This document shows positions 8,590-17,210 of a stretch of DNA of 64,000 nt, piece after piece; position 1 is the stretch's first letter; the number at the start of each line of letters is the position of its first letter. The translations under genes and the position numbers were made by a program. A model generated the notes under the pieces. The model did no database searches. It saw nothing but the letters and a program-made list of their open reading frames with translations, and had not been told where the DNA came from. Source of the DNA: Phaeocystidibacter marisrubri (GTDB lineage Bacteria; Bacteroidota; Bacteroidia; Flavobacteriales; Schleiferiaceae); contig NZ_WBVQ01000003.1 of assembly GCF_008933165.1 (NCBI RefSeq), positions 248,001 to 312,000 of the forward strand, written 5' to 3'.

Positions 8590-10635
8590 TTATTCAACAA
8601 CGACTCTTTCTGTAGTTGTCTTTCCGTTAGATACGAGATGTAGCATGTACATGCCGCTTGGCAGTTCAGTGATATCAATAGTACCTGTTCCGTTTTCAAG
8701 TTTGCCCACTTTTACGGTTTGGCCATTCATATTGATCAGTGTCCAATCTGCTTCGTTGGCAGAAGTCATGTCTACCGTTACCAAGTCATTCGCTGGGTTC
8801 GGGTAAACGCGAAGAATTCCGTTCTCATTCTCTGCCACACCAACAGTAACTGCCGTTCTGATTTCGTCCAAGTACAAGTTGTTACCTCCGTCAGAGATAT
8901 AGTTGAAACGAATCATGATGGGATCAGCGCCGATGAAGTTGTTCAAGTTGACTGTACCCTCTGCCCATTGGGAGCTGTTCGGAACAAAGTTAGAAGTAGC
9001 CACTCCGCTTCCGATGGTGTTCAAACTGAATGAGGAGAAGATTCGAGCCACAGACCAAGTTGCGCCACAGTCGGTGGAGACCGTTACGGTGAGTCGGTCT
9101 TGGTTGGAATTATCTCTTTTCGCCCAAGCGTAACGGAATGAAAGTGTTGCTGAAGCGGTTTGATCCATCATCATTGGAGTGCTTTGAAGGATATCCGTTC
9201 CACCAGCAAGAGAAAGGAAAGTTGGCATTTGGGCTGATTTGCTTCCTCCATAAGAAGCGAGAGTAGTCGTTTGCCAATGTCTACCGTCACCGTCGTCAAT
9301 CACCATCCAGGTAAAGTTCGGGATGTTGTTCTCAAACGTCGCTGTGAAGTTATTGTCGTACGGAGTAGCATTTGGATCAACCACTCGGAAGTACGCGGTT
9401 TTCGTCTTGGTGTCTGTGCCAGAGCTATTCGTCACAGTAAGAGTAACCGAATACGTTCCTGGGGTAGTGAACGTCATGCTTGGGTTCTCTTGAGTTGAAG
9501 TTACCGTTGTGCCACCTGAAGAGAAAGACCAGTTGTAAGTGGCGTTGATGTAGCTAACCGACAAGTTGGTAAAGTCAACTGCATCATTCACACAAACCAT
9601 GTGTTGATCCAATGTGAAGTTAGCCGTAGGTGCGGCAGTAACCGTTGCTCCGTTCACGCCGGTAGCTATCAAGTTAGCGGGTGCAGCGATATTGTCGCGG
9701 TTAAAAGCAGTATTGTTCATACATGCTTTTGCTCGTGCTTTTTGGCCTGCGGTAAACGTGTTGGCACAAACATCATCTGCGTAATCCATGAAATTCTCGA
9801 TCATGGTAGTTTGACCACAACTCACTTTGTTCAAGTCACATCCATACGATGCACTAGCTACAGGTGGCGTGTCGCCAACGAGGTCACCACCATTAGAACA
9901 ACCATAGTTAAACGGGTGGAGGAGGTTAATCCAGTGACCAATTTCGTGGGTGAGTGTTCTACCGTTAGAACGTGCCGTTCCGATTCTACCCATTTGGTCA
10001 TGACGAATCACAATGCCATCATCGTTAACAGGTTGACCTTGGTATGGGAATGCGGCATACCCTAGGATGGTTCCTTGAGAAGGGGGGAGTCCAAGGTCGA
10101 TGGCGTTAACCACCCAAATGTTGAGGTACTTCGTATTGTTCCAGCTGTACTCCGTTTTGATCGCGTCGTTGGCGCCTAAAGAGCGGTCGCTTTGGTGGTA
10201 GGTAATACCATTTGTTGCCTTTCCATTTGGGTCAACTTTAGCGAGTTCAAAGCGGAACTCCATGTTCGCTTGTACGCTTTGGAATTGAGCGCGGAGATTA
10301 CCCGCGTCTGAGTTTGTCAAACTGTAATCTTCGTTGACCACATCAATAGCGTCTTCAATCTGAGCTACGCTGATGCTGTCTTCAAAGTTGTAGTACATCA
10401 CGTGTACAACAACGGGAATAGTGTGAATAGCACTTTCCGAATTGTATTCGTACATGTTTGGGTTCTCCACGAAGTCATTAACTTCGCGTTCTCGTTGAAG
10501 GAGAAGTTCAGGGTGAGCCTGAGCTTGTTGTTCAAAGTAGATGTCCGATCCACAGAAGTGGGACTCGTGTTGATGTTGTGATTGAGCGTTATTGCTCAGA
10601 AGTGTAGCGATTGCTAAAATAGCCAAGTACCTCAT
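8590..10635 (-). CDS. Secreted M43 (pappalysin-type) metalloprotease with PKD and T9SS sorting domain
   Basis: A 681-residue exoprotease. Order of parts: signal peptide (about 1-19, ending AQSQ); propeptide; catalytic domain with the zinc motif HEIGHWINLLH near residues 230-240 and a Met-turn MDYADD some 50 residues later, the metzincin M43 pattern; a PKD domain around 335-415 (YNWSFSSGG to GTYSVTLTVTN); a MAM/jelly-roll-like region; and a type A sorting domain from about 605 (VYPNPANDLVTVDM to the end ERVVVE). It should be exported by Sec, crossed through the outer membrane by the type IX system and left on the surface or released. Upstream lies a perfect 16-base direct repeat (see 10665-10704). 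Confidence 0.93.
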   Translation of the reverse strand: MRYLAILAIATLLSNNAQSQHQHESHFCGSDIYFEQQAQAHPELLLQREREVNDFVENPNMYEYNSESAIHTIPVVVHVMYYNFEDSISVAQIEDAIDVVNEDYSLTNSDAGNLRAQFQSVQANMEFRFELAKVDPNGKATNGITYHQSDRSLGANDAIKTEYSWNNTKYLNIWVVNAIDLGLPPSQGTILGYAAFPYQGQPVNDDGIVIRHDQMGRIGTARSNGRTLTHEIGHWINLLHPFNYGCSNGGDLVGDTPPVASASYGCDLNKVSCGQTTMIENFMDYADDVCANTFTAGQKARAKACMNNTAFNRDNIAAPANLIATGVNGATVTAAPTANFTLDQHMVCVNDAVDFTNLSVSYINATYNWSFSSGGTTVTSTQENPSMTFTTPGTYSVTLTVTNSSGTDTKTKTAYFRVVDPNATPYDNNFTATFENNIPNFTWMVIDDGDGRHWQTTTLASYGGSKSAQMPTFLSLAGGTDILQSTPMMMDQTASATLSFRYAWAKRDNSNQDRLTVTVSTDCGATWSVARIFSSFSLNTIGSGVATSNFVPNSSQWAEGTVNLNNFIGADPIMIRFNYISDGGNNLYLDEIRTAVTVGVAENENGILRVYPNPANDLVTVDMTSANEADWTLINMNGQTVKVGKLENGTGTIDITELPSGMYMLHLVSNGKTTTERVVVE

Positions 10636-10664
10636 TTAATCATCCTTTAGATTATAGTATATAG

Positions 10665-10704
10665 ACGAGGTTAGTCGTTCGAAATAATACGAGGTTAGTC
10701 GTTC
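10665..10704. repeat. 16-bp direct repeat, 24-bp period, upstream of the M43 protease
   Basis: ACGAGGTTAGTCGTTC occurs at 10665-10680 and again at 10689-10704 without a mismatch. The copies start 30 bases before the protease ATG. They could be paired binding sites of a regulator; no family can be assigned. Confidence 0.75.
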
Positions 10705-10769
10705 AAATAGTTGGCAGGGGGTCAAAGATAATGAAACCAATAGCTTTTAATTCAAATTGTTACCCTTGT

Positions 10770-10802
10770 TTTGCTAAAACTCCAAAAAACATTGTAACTT
10801 CG
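10770..10802 (+). promoter_or_regulatory. Promoter of the rplM-rpsI operon
   Basis: TTTG (10770-10773) and TAACTTCG (10795-10802) are 21 bases apart. The -7 element matches TAnnTTTG at all but one position, and the spacing fits. It lies just before the rplM leader hairpin. Confidence 0.65.
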
Positions 10803-10805
10803 CAG

Positions 10806-10821
10806 CCCCTTTTGGGAGGGG
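10806..10821 (+). promoter_or_regulatory. Leader hairpin before rplM (possible L13 autoregulatory site)
   Basis: CCCCT (10806-10810) pairs with AGGGG (10817-10821) around TTTGGG, at or just after the expected transcription start and about 35 bases before the GTG start of rplM. L13 leaders that bind the protein are known in other phyla; a function here is inference. Confidence 0.45.
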
Positions 10822-10855
10822 TATGTTTTATTCAATAATTAAAGTTGACAAAGTT

Positions 10856-11311
10856 GTGGATACTTTGAGTTACAAAACCGTTTCAGCAAACGCAGCTACT
10901 GTAGACAAGCAGTGGGTTGTTGTTGATGCTGAAGGCCAGGCACTGGGTCGCCTCGCCTCCAAGGTTGCTAAACTGATCCGCGGCAAACACAAGCCAAACT
11001 TTACTCCTCACGTTGATTGTGGTGATAACGTTATCATCATCAACGCTGAGAAAGTAGTAATGTCTGGTAACAAGGGTGCCGACCGTGACCATATTTGGTA
11101 CACTGGTTACCCTGGTGGACAGCGCCGTATCAGCTATAACGACCTTAAAGAAAAGAATGTCCGCCGTTTGGTGGAGAATGCCGTTCGTGGTATGCTTCCT
11201 AAGAACCGCTTGGGACGTGCAATGTTCAAAAACCTTTATGTATACGAAGGTTCAGAGCACGTGCACGAAGCTCAGCAGCCTACGGTGATCAACCTCAATG
11301 AATTTAAGTGA
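10856..11311 (+). CDS. rplM: 50S ribosomal protein L13
   Basis: L13 is an early-assembling protein of the large ribosomal subunit. Family blocks are [43 protein letters not shown] and [21 protein letters not shown]. The open frame runs back to an ATG at 10823, but flavobacterial L13 begins Met-Asp-Thr-Leu-Ser-Tyr-Lys, which here corresponds to a GTG at 10856 and gives 151 residues, the usual length. The ATG at 10823 would lie only about 14 bases after the predicted transcript start, next to the leader hairpin. The stop is separated by 2 bases from the ATG of rpsI. Confidence 0.95.
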   Translation: MDTLSYKTVSANAATVDKQWVVVDAEGQALGRLASKVAKLIRGKHKPNFTPHVDCGDNVIIINAEKVVMSGNKGADRDHIWYTGYPGGQRRISYNDLKEKNVRRLVENAVRGMLPKNRLGRAMFKNLYVYEGSEHVHEAQQPTVINLNEFK

Positions 11312-11313
11312 TC

Positions 11314-11700
11314 ATGGCAGTAACGCACACAATCGGAAGAAGAAAGACGTCTGTTGCCCGCGTATACCTTAAAGAAGGTACTGGCGCCATTACTATTAAT
11401 GGTAAAGACTACAAAGAGTACTTCACCGTATCAACCTTGGTTTACAAGATTGAGCAAGCATTTGCTCTTACGGAAACTACAGGTCAGTACGACGTGAAAG
11501 TGAACGTTGACGGCGGTGGTATCACCGGTCAAGCTGAAGCAATTCGTCTTGGTTTGTCTCGTGCACTTTGTGAAATCAATCCGGAGCACAGAACGGCTTT
11601 GAAGCCGGAAGGACTTTTGACTCGCGACCCACGTATGGTGGAACGCAAGAAGTTTGGTCAAAAGAAAGCCCGCAAGAAGTTCCAGTTCTCCAAGCGCTAA
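11314..11700 (+). CDS. rpsI: 30S ribosomal protein S9
   Basis: S9 binds 16S rRNA in the head of the small subunit, and its C-terminal tail reaches the P-site tRNA. Seen here: [19 protein letters not shown] at the N-terminus, the [19 protein letters not shown] core, and the basic ending [12 protein letters not shown] with the conserved final Lys-Arg. The longest open frame starts at 11308, but the ATG at 11314 (Met-Ala-Val-Thr) gives the standard 128 residues. It follows rplM by 2 bases, the usual L13-S9 pair. Confidence 0.96.
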   Translation: MAVTHTIGRRKTSVARVYLKEGTGAITINGKDYKEYFTVSTLVYKIEQAFALTETTGQYDVKVNVDGGGITGQAEAIRLGLSRALCEINPEHRTALKPEGLLTRDPRMVERKKFGQKKARKKFQFSKR

Positions 11701-11718
11701 TTTTTCGTTTAGGATCCA

Positions 11719-11752
11719 AACTTTTAAGATCGCTAGCCGCTACTTAAAAGTT
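11719..11752 (+). promoter_or_regulatory. Leader hairpin before rpsB
   Basis: AACTTTTAAG (11719-11728) and CTTAAAAGTT (11743-11752) form a perfect 10-bp stem with a 14-base loop, 29 bases before the rpsB ATG. No U tract follows, so it is not a typical terminator. It may be an S2-type regulatory leader or an RNA processing site. Confidence 0.5.
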
Positions 11753-11781
11753 GCATTCAGCGAATGTAAACGAACCATAAT

Positions 11782-12537
11782 ATGGCACAAGATAAAGTTA
11801 AAGCACTGCTCGATGCCGGCGTGCATTTTGGTCACCTGACCAGAAAATGGCATCCAAACATGGCTCCTTATATTTTTATGGAGCGCAATGGTATCCACAT
11901 CATTGACCTGCAAAAGACCCAGGCAAAATTGGACGAAGCAAATGCTGCTCTTGCCAAGATTGCTGCTTCAGGTCGTAAAATTCTCTTCGTAGCTACGAAG
12001 AAGCAAGGTAAAGACATTGTGGCTGAATTCGCGAAAGAAGCGAACATGCCATACATTACCGAGCGTTGGGCTGGTGGTATGCTTACGAACTTCGTAACCA
12101 TCCGCAAAGCCATCAAGAAGATGTCTAACATCGACAAGATGAAGGCTGACGGTACGTTCAACACCCTTTCTAAGCGTGAGCGCTTACAAGTGGATCGTCA
12201 ACGTGCTAAACTTGAGAAGACTTTGGGTTCTATCGCAGATATGAGCCGTCTTCCAGCAGCAATCTTTGTTGTTGACGTTCTTCGTGAGCACATCGCAGTT
12301 GAGGAAGCTCGCAAATTGAATATCCCTGTTTTCGCAATGGTGGATACAAATAGCGACCCACTTCTTGTGGACTTCCCTATCCCTGCAAACGATGACGCTT
12401 CTAAGTCTATCTCTATCATCATGTCTGAAGTGACTACTGCTATCAAAGGCGGTTTGGCACAACGCAAGAATGATAAAGAAAAGGCAGGTAACGAGAAAGT
12501 TGCGAAGAAAGCTGCTAAAGTAGCTAGCAACGACTAA
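11782..12537 (+). CDS. rpsB: 30S ribosomal protein S2
   Basis: S2 joins the small subunit late, between head and body, and bridges to S1. The 251-residue sequence has the family blocks LLDAGVHFGHLTRKWHPNM, IHIIDLQKT, the switch region RWAGGMLTNF and the SDPLLVDFPIPANDDA block. A Lys/Ala-rich tail of about 20 residues ends the protein. It lies 81 bases after rpsI and 103 bases before tsf, the standard S2-EF-Ts neighbourhood. A hairpin in the upstream gap may regulate it. Confidence 0.97.
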   Translation: MAQDKVKALLDAGVHFGHLTRKWHPNMAPYIFMERNGIHIIDLQKTQAKLDEANAALAKIAASGRKILFVATKKQGKDIVAEFAKEANMPYITERWAGGMLTNFVTIRKAIKKMSNIDKMKADGTFNTLSKRERLQVDRQRAKLEKTLGSIADMSRLPAAIFVVDVLREHIAVEEARKLNIPVFAMVDTNSDPLLVDFPIPANDDASKSISIIMSEVTTAIKGGLAQRKNDKEKAGNEKVAKKAAKVASND

Positions 12538-12571
12538 GCTTTACCGAAGCTTTACAATCAGATGAATGAAA

Positions 12572-12605
12572 AGAGAAGAGATGAACCGAGATTCGTCTCT
12601 TCTCT
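12572..12605 (+). terminator. Long hairpin between rpsB and tsf, probable terminator or attenuator
   Basis: AGAGAAGAGATGAA (12572-12585) pairs with TTCGTCTCTTCTCT (12592-12605) with one G-U pair and a 6-base loop, followed by ACTTTTGTTT. It separates rpsB from tsf, perhaps lowering tsf read-through. Confidence 0.7.
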
Positions 12606-12612
12606 ACTTTTG
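12605..12612 (+). promoter_or_regulatory. -7 element before tsf
   Basis: TACTTTTG fits TAnnTTTG exactly and starts on the last base of the preceding hairpin, 29 bases before the tsf ATG. No good -33 TTTG was found, so this may be a weak internal promoter. Confidence 0.45.
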
Positions 12613-12640
12613 TTTCAAGACCGATTTAAATTTCTGAGAA

Positions 12641-13468
12641 ATGTCTAAAATCACTGCCGCAGACGTAAATAAATTGCGCAAGCAGACTGGCGCAGGTATG
12701 ATGGATTGTAAGAACGCACTCGTTGAAGCAAACGGTGACTTCGAAGCAGCTATCGACATCCTTCGCAAAAAAGGTCAAAAAATCGCTGCTAAGCGTGCTG
12801 ACCGCGAAGCTACTGAAGGTGCAGTTATCGCTAAGGCTTCTGCCGATAACAAGCGTGGTGTTATCATCAGCTTGAATTGCGAAACTGACTTCGTTGCTAA
12901 AAACGATTCTTTCGTTGAATTGGCTAACAGAATGGCCGATATCGCACTTGAGAACTTCCCTGCTACCTTGGAAGATCTTTTGTCTTCAACTTTCGACGGT
13001 TCTATGACTGTTGCTGATAAGTTGACAGAACAAACTGGTGTGATTGGTGAGAAACTTGAATTGGGTGCTTTCGAGAAGATCGAAGGTGAATTCATCGGTT
13101 CTTACATCCACGCAGGTAACAAACTTGCTTCTGTTGTTTCATTGTCTGGCGAAGCTGCTGAAGCTGCTAAAGACGTAGCCATGCAAGCTGCTGCAATGAA
13201 CCCAGTTGCTCTTGACCGCTCAAGCGTTACTCAAGAGGCGATTGACCGTGAAATGGATATCATCCGCGATCAAATTCGTCAAGAAGGTAAGCCTGAGGAT
13301 ATGGTTGAGAAGATTGCTCAAGGTAAATTGAACAAGTTCTTTAAAGAGAACACGTTGGTTGACCAAGACTTCATCAAAGACAGCAAGCTTTCAGTATCTA
13401 AGTACTTGGACGGCGTTGAAAAAGGTCTTACTGTGACTGGATTCAAGCGCGTAGGTTTGGGTATGTAA
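12641..13468 (+). CDS. tsf: Elongation factor Ts
   Basis: EF-Ts exchanges GDP for GTP on EF-Tu in the cytoplasm. The 275-residue protein begins with the UBA-like domain (AADVNKLRKQTGAGMMDCKN, then the LRKKGQKIAAKRADR block), has the core TDFVAKNDSF motif that contacts EF-Tu, and continues with the dimerisation-type repeat AAMNPVALDRSSVTQEAI. The C-terminal part has KLNKFFKENTLVDQ. Length and order are normal. A strong terminator follows, so pyrH has its own promoter. Confidence 0.97.
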   Translation: MSKITAADVNKLRKQTGAGMMDCKNALVEANGDFEAAIDILRKKGQKIAAKRADREATEGAVIAKASADNKRGVIISLNCETDFVAKNDSFVELANRMADIALENFPATLEDLLSSTFDGSMTVADKLTEQTGVIGEKLELGAFEKIEGEFIGSYIHAGNKLASVVSLSGEAAEAAKDVAMQAAAMNPVALDRSSVTQEAIDREMDIIRDQIRQEGKPEDMVEKIAQGKLNKFFKENTLVDQDFIKDSKLSVSKYLDGVEKGLTVTGFKRVGLGM

Positions 13469-13489
13469 TTCTGAATGCCTCGATATAGA

Positions 13490-13521
13490 AACCCCTCCGA
13501 CGAAAGTTGGAGGGGTTTTTT
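13490..13521 (+). terminator. Rho-independent terminator of tsf
   Basis: CCCCTCCGAC (13492-13501) pairs with GTTGGAGGGG (13506-13515) around a GAAA tetraloop and is followed by six T. Confidence 0.93.
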
Positions 13522-13614
13522 GCTTTTGTCTAATGTCAACACTCATTGGACTGAAGTCTGCAAAAATCATTGCAAAGAAGGGTTTTTTATCTGCTTTCGT
13601 TCGGGCATCCTTGC

Positions 13615-13622
13615 TATATTTG
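13615..13622 (+). promoter_or_regulatory. -7 element of the pyrH promoter
   Basis: TATATTTG matches TAnnTTTG exactly and lies 22 bases before the ATG at 13645. It lies inside the longer open frame, which supports the inner start. The -33 box is not clear. Confidence 0.6.
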
Positions 13623-13644
13623 CCCAACTCTACAAATAGACTCC

Positions 13645-14352
13645 ATGAAGTACCAACGAATTCTACTCAAGTTAAGCGGTGAAGCCCTCATGGGTGATCA
13701 ACAGTATGGCATTTCTGGCGATCGTATACGCGAATATGCGATGGAAGTGAAGGAAGTGGTAGAAGCTGGTGCTCAAGTTGGGATTGTAATTGGTGGAGGA
13801 AATATCTTCCGTGGTGTTCAAGGAGCAAGTGAGGGTATGGATCGCGTTCAAGGCGACCACATGGGGATGCTAGCAACCATGATCAACGGTTTGGCACTTC
13901 AGTCGGCCTTGGAGGAAGTAGGCGTTTATACGCGACTGCAATCTGCAATCAAGATGGATCAAATTGCCGAACCGTTCATTCGCAGAAGAGCGGTGCGTCA
14001 TCTGGAGAAAGGACGAGTAGTCATCTTTGGTGGTGGAACGGGTAACCCCTATTTTACAACTGATACTGCAGCGACTCTCCGCGCTATCGAGATTGAAGCC
14101 GATGTGATCCTAAAAGGTACCCGTGTTGATGGTATTTATACGGCCGATCCTGAAAAGGATAGCACAGCTACCAAGTTCGATACGCTTTCGTTTGAAGAGG
14201 TGTATAAACGAGGTCTGAATGTGATGGACCTTACGGCTTTCACACTCTCTAAAGAGAACAATCTACCTATCGTTGTATTCGATATGAATACACGTGGTAA
14301 CTTGGTGAGAGTGGTGAAAGGAGAGAACATCGGTACACTTGTAGAGAAGTAA
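13645..14352 (+). CDS. pyrH: UMP kinase
   Basis: UMP kinase phosphorylates UMP to UDP with ATP, feeding pyrimidine nucleotide synthesis; bacterial PyrH belongs to the amino acid kinase fold, not the adenylate kinase fold. Motifs seen: [13 protein letters not shown] (phosphate loop Lys), [42 protein letters not shown] and [11 protein letters not shown]. The frame opens at 13570, but the ATG at 13645 gives 235 residues, the family length, and a -7 element lies between the two. In most bacteria frr follows pyrH directly; here a secreted beta-helix gene lies between. Confidence 0.97.
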   Translation: MKYQRILLKLSGEALMGDQQYGISGDRIREYAMEVKEVVEAGAQVGIVIGGGNIFRGVQGASEGMDRVQGDHMGMLATMINGLALQSALEEVGVYTRLQSAIKMDQIAEPFIRRRAVRHLEKGRVVIFGGGTGNPYFTTDTAATLRAIEIEADVILKGTRVDGIYTADPEKDSTATKFDTLSFEEVYKRGLNVMDLTAFTLSKENNLPIVVFDMNTRGNLVRVVKGENIGTLVEK

Positions 14353-14394
14353 GCTTTTCATTTTTACTAACTTGAGAGGGTAATTCACTCTCTC

Positions 14395-16539
14395 ATGCGG
14401 TATATCCTCCTCATCCTTTTTCTTTTCTTATCGCTTGGCTCTTTTGCCAATACCTACGTGGTGACCAATACCCATGATTCCGGACCAGGGAGTCTGCGGT
14501 ATATGATTGCCCAAAGCAGTGATGGTGATACCGTTGCTTTATCTCCTCAATTGCTATGGAATGGTAGTGATACAATTCACTTATATTCTCCCATTGAGGC
14601 TGGATACAGCCTGACTATTATCGGTGCAATGAACGCAACAGATACCATCCATATCGATGGTGGTGGAAACAGTTCCTTCTTGTACAATACATGGTCGTAT
14701 TCCTATCCTAGATCGTATTATTTAAAGAACCTGAGTGTTCTGAACTGCAACAACGGTGGGAGATTTGGTGGAGCTATCTATTTGATTTCCGAAGGTGAGG
14801 TCGTAGTGGAGTCGTGCACATTTGTGAGCTGCAAGGTGGATTCTTTCGTAGAACAGAATCAACGGTTTTTTATTAATGGAGGGGCATTGTTCATTCGAGA
14901 GAGTGTTACTTCGAGAATAGAAGATTGTCGTTTTGTGGGATGCCGAGCGGCAAATGGTGGTGCGCTCCATGTAGGTGCTTCGGACAGTATCGTTATTAAA
15001 GGATGTGATTTCATCGAGAATGAAGCCCTTTTTGCTGGAGGTGCTGTAAACGTTTCTCAATCTCAAAGTGGAGATGCTGATGTTTCTATTGAGAATTGTT
15101 CTTTCCTTAGAAACATATCCAATACGATTGACCATAAGCACTTTGCGTATGGGGGGGCTTTACTCATTGTCTCAGACTCTGCTTATATCAGTAATACGAG
15201 ATTTATAGATAATGTTGTTGCAGAATTTCACCCTCAAGATCCTTCCGACTTTTCTGAAGGTGGGGCAATAGTTAGTCACACTCGCCGACTCACATGTGAG
15301 TCACTGTACTTCGCGAATAATAACGCAGAATTAGGTGGGGCTATGTGGATCTTCGGCGGTATTGATATCACAAACTCGACGTTTGAGAATAATACTGCTG
15401 GATGGATGGGAGGCGGAGCATATTTCCGAATTACCGGATATGATTCTCAAGTAAGAAACTGCACTTTCACTCGCAATTCTGCAGTTGTGGGTGGAGCTTT
15501 AGGAGGATATGATAATTATGGTGCTAATGAAAGTCTTAACATAACTAACTGTACGTTTTACGAGAATCATTCAGATTCTACGGCCGCTGCTCTATATCTC
15601 CATCAAACCTTAATGTCAAATTTGTCAGGGTGTTTGTTTGTGGAGAATACGTCCCAGTTCGGGCCGGGAGTGGTTTCCAATGGATATATGAGCTCCGTAG
15701 GGTTTAATGCTTTTGAGGGAGTTCCTTCCTTCGGTGTTGCATCAGATAGGACAGGTGTGACCAAGCAGGATGCCGCTTTGAATCCCCTCGTATTAAGCTC
15801 AGGCAATACTCCTACAATGAGACCGAGCAAATCGAGCGTATTAATTGACGTTGGGAATCCCAATGATACATCGCATTGTCAGGATGGTCCCATTCTTGGC
15901 GTCCGTGATATAGGTGCTACGGAAGGGGCTATCATAGTAATTGATTCTGTACTGCTTTGTGATTCGGTTCAATGGTGGGGCGATACCTATTTCGAGCAAG
16001 GGGTGTATAGGGAGGAAGCGATTAGTAGCTCTGGACTTGATTCTATCGGAATTCTATATGCATATAACTTGGAGTCCTCCTTGTTGAATATCAATGGAAC
16101 ATTAACCGTTCCTAGCATGCCATCTGCCACTTATCAATGGATTAGATGTAATTCTAGCGGAATACCCATTGTCGTGGGGCAAACAAGTTCAACTTTTAGA
16201 CCTACATCAAATGGCGTTTATGCCGTTATCATCACTATGGGTAATTGCACGGATACTTCAGATTGCTACCCGTACCGAGAGGTATCTCTTGAAGAACAGA
16301 TTCCTCATTTTAAGATTTTCCCCAATCCAGCCACATACGAAGTTGTCATAGAGTCTGAATATCAACGGATTTCACATGTTCGACTGTATAGTGTTTTGGG
16401 AAGAACCGTCATGGTGAAGGCTGATCGTGGAAATAGGGTAATACTCGATGTTTCAAGACTAGAGCCAGGCGTTTGGATTTGTGAGATTACGAGCATTGAC
16501 GGTGATCGACGAAGTGAAAAGATTATCATATCGAGATAA
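14395..16539 (+). CDS. Secreted right-handed beta-helix protein with T9SS sorting domain
   Basis: A 714-residue exoprotein. A signal peptide (residues 1-19, ending SFAN) is followed by a TNTHDSGPGSLRYMI segment, the N-terminal cap common in polymorphic beta-helix proteins. Roughly residues 60-480 are beta-helix coils rich in GGA and NCTF/NSTF repeats (GGALFIRES, GGAVNVSQ, GGAMWIFGG, GGGAYFRI). A linker with an Ig-like stretch leads to a type A sorting domain from about 640 (FPNPATYEVVI to the end EKIIISR). Role is probably adhesion or glycan binding or cleavage; no lyase residues can be assigned. By eye it is more A/T-rich than its ribosomal neighbours. It sits unusually between pyrH (42 bases upstream) and frr. 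Confidence 0.88.
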   Translation: MRYILLILFLFLSLGSFANTYVVTNTHDSGPGSLRYMIAQSSDGDTVALSPQLLWNGSDTIHLYSPIEAGYSLTIIGAMNATDTIHIDGGGNSSFLYNTWSYSYPRSYYLKNLSVLNCNNGGRFGGAIYLISEGEVVVESCTFVSCKVDSFVEQNQRFFINGGALFIRESVTSRIEDCRFVGCRAANGGALHVGASDSIVIKGCDFIENEALFAGGAVNVSQSQSGDADVSIENCSFLRNISNTIDHKHFAYGGALLIVSDSAYISNTRFIDNVVAEFHPQDPSDFSEGGAIVSHTRRLTCESLYFANNNAELGGAMWIFGGIDITNSTFENNTAGWMGGGAYFRITGYDSQVRNCTFTRNSAVVGGALGGYDNYGANESLNITNCTFYENHSDSTAAALYLHQTLMSNLSGCLFVENTSQFGPGVVSNGYMSSVGFNAFEGVPSFGVASDRTGVTKQDAALNPLVLSSGNTPTMRPSKSSVLIDVGNPNDTSHCQDGPILGVRDIGATEGAIIVIDSVLLCDSVQWWGDTYFEQGVYREEAISSSGLDSIGILYAYNLESSLLNINGTLTVPSMPSATYQWIRCNSSGIPIVVGQTSSTFRPTSNGVYAVIITMGNCTDTSDCYPYREVSLEEQIPHFKIFPNPATYEVVIESEYQRISHVRLYSVLGRTVMVKADRGNRVILDVSRLEPGVWICEITSIDGDRRSEKIIISR

Positions 16540-16590
16540 CTCTCTCTCATATTGAAAGCAACAAATGTGAAAAAGAAGTATTTTCACGCC

Positions 16591-17154
16591 ATGGAAGACG
16601 AGATACAATTCATTCTGGATACAGCCAAAGAGAGTATGCAACGCAGCATTACTCACTTGGAGAAAGAACTATTGAAAATCCGTGCGGGTAGAGCCAATCC
16701 TGCGATGTTGGAAAGTGTAAAAGTTGAGTACTACGGTGCAATGACTCCACTTTCGCAGGTGAGTAATATCTCTACTCCAGATGCGCGTACACTTTCTGTT
16801 CAACCTTGGGAGAAGTCTATTATTCAAGACATCGAGCGCGCCATTATGGTGGCTAACCTTGGTTTGAACCCTCAGAATAACGGCGAAGCGGTTATTATCA
16901 ATATTCCACCTCTTACCGAAGAACGTCGACGTGATTTGGTGAAAATGGCCAAAGCCGAAGCGGAAGACTGTAGAGTGGGTATCCGCAGCGCTCGCAAGGA
17001 CGCCAACGACGAGATTAAGAAGCTCGAAAAAGACGGCTTGCCGGAAGATACAGCGAAGGATCTCGAAAATGAAATTCAAGAGCTTACCAACGCTTACAAT
17101 AAGAAAGTAGATGATCACCTCATCAAGAAGGAAGAGGATATCATGAAGATCTAA
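16591..17154 (+). CDS. frr: Ribosome recycling factor
   Basis: RRF splits post-termination ribosomes together with EF-G. The 187-residue protein has the family blocks THLEKELLKIRAGRANPAML, TPLSQVSNISTPDARTLSVQPWE, ANLGLNPQNNGEAVIINIPP and PPLTEERRRDLVKMAKAEAE, ending in a helical tail. The open frame begins at a TTG at 16552, but the ATG at 16591 (Met-Glu-Asp-Glu-Ile) gives the normal length. It follows the beta-helix gene by 51 bases; its own promoter is not clear. A terminator follows the stop. Confidence 0.96.
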   Translation: MEDEIQFILDTAKESMQRSITHLEKELLKIRAGRANPAMLESVKVEYYGAMTPLSQVSNISTPDARTLSVQPWEKSIIQDIERAIMVANLGLNPQNNGEAVIINIPPLTEERRRDLVKMAKAEAEDCRVGIRSARKDANDEIKKLEKDGLPEDTAKDLENEIQELTNAYNKKVDDHLIKKEEDIMKI

Positions 17155-17170
17155 TAGGATACAGCATTAA

Positions 17171-17207
17171 AAAAGCCCCTTACCAAAATTGGTGAAGGGG
17201 CTTTTTT
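17171..17207. terminator. Bidirectional rho-independent terminator after frr
   Basis: AGCCCCTTACCAA (17174-17186) pairs with TTGGTGAAGGGGCT (17189-17202) with one bulged G, flanked by A and T runs. It serves frr on the plus strand and the response regulator on the minus strand. Confidence 0.9.
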
Positions 17208-17210
17208 AAT

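Noticed and set aside
9601-10065. 154-residue open frame on the plus strand
   Set aside because: Antisense to the M43 protease gene, which has a clear motif set; the frame has low-complexity composition and no domain or start signal.
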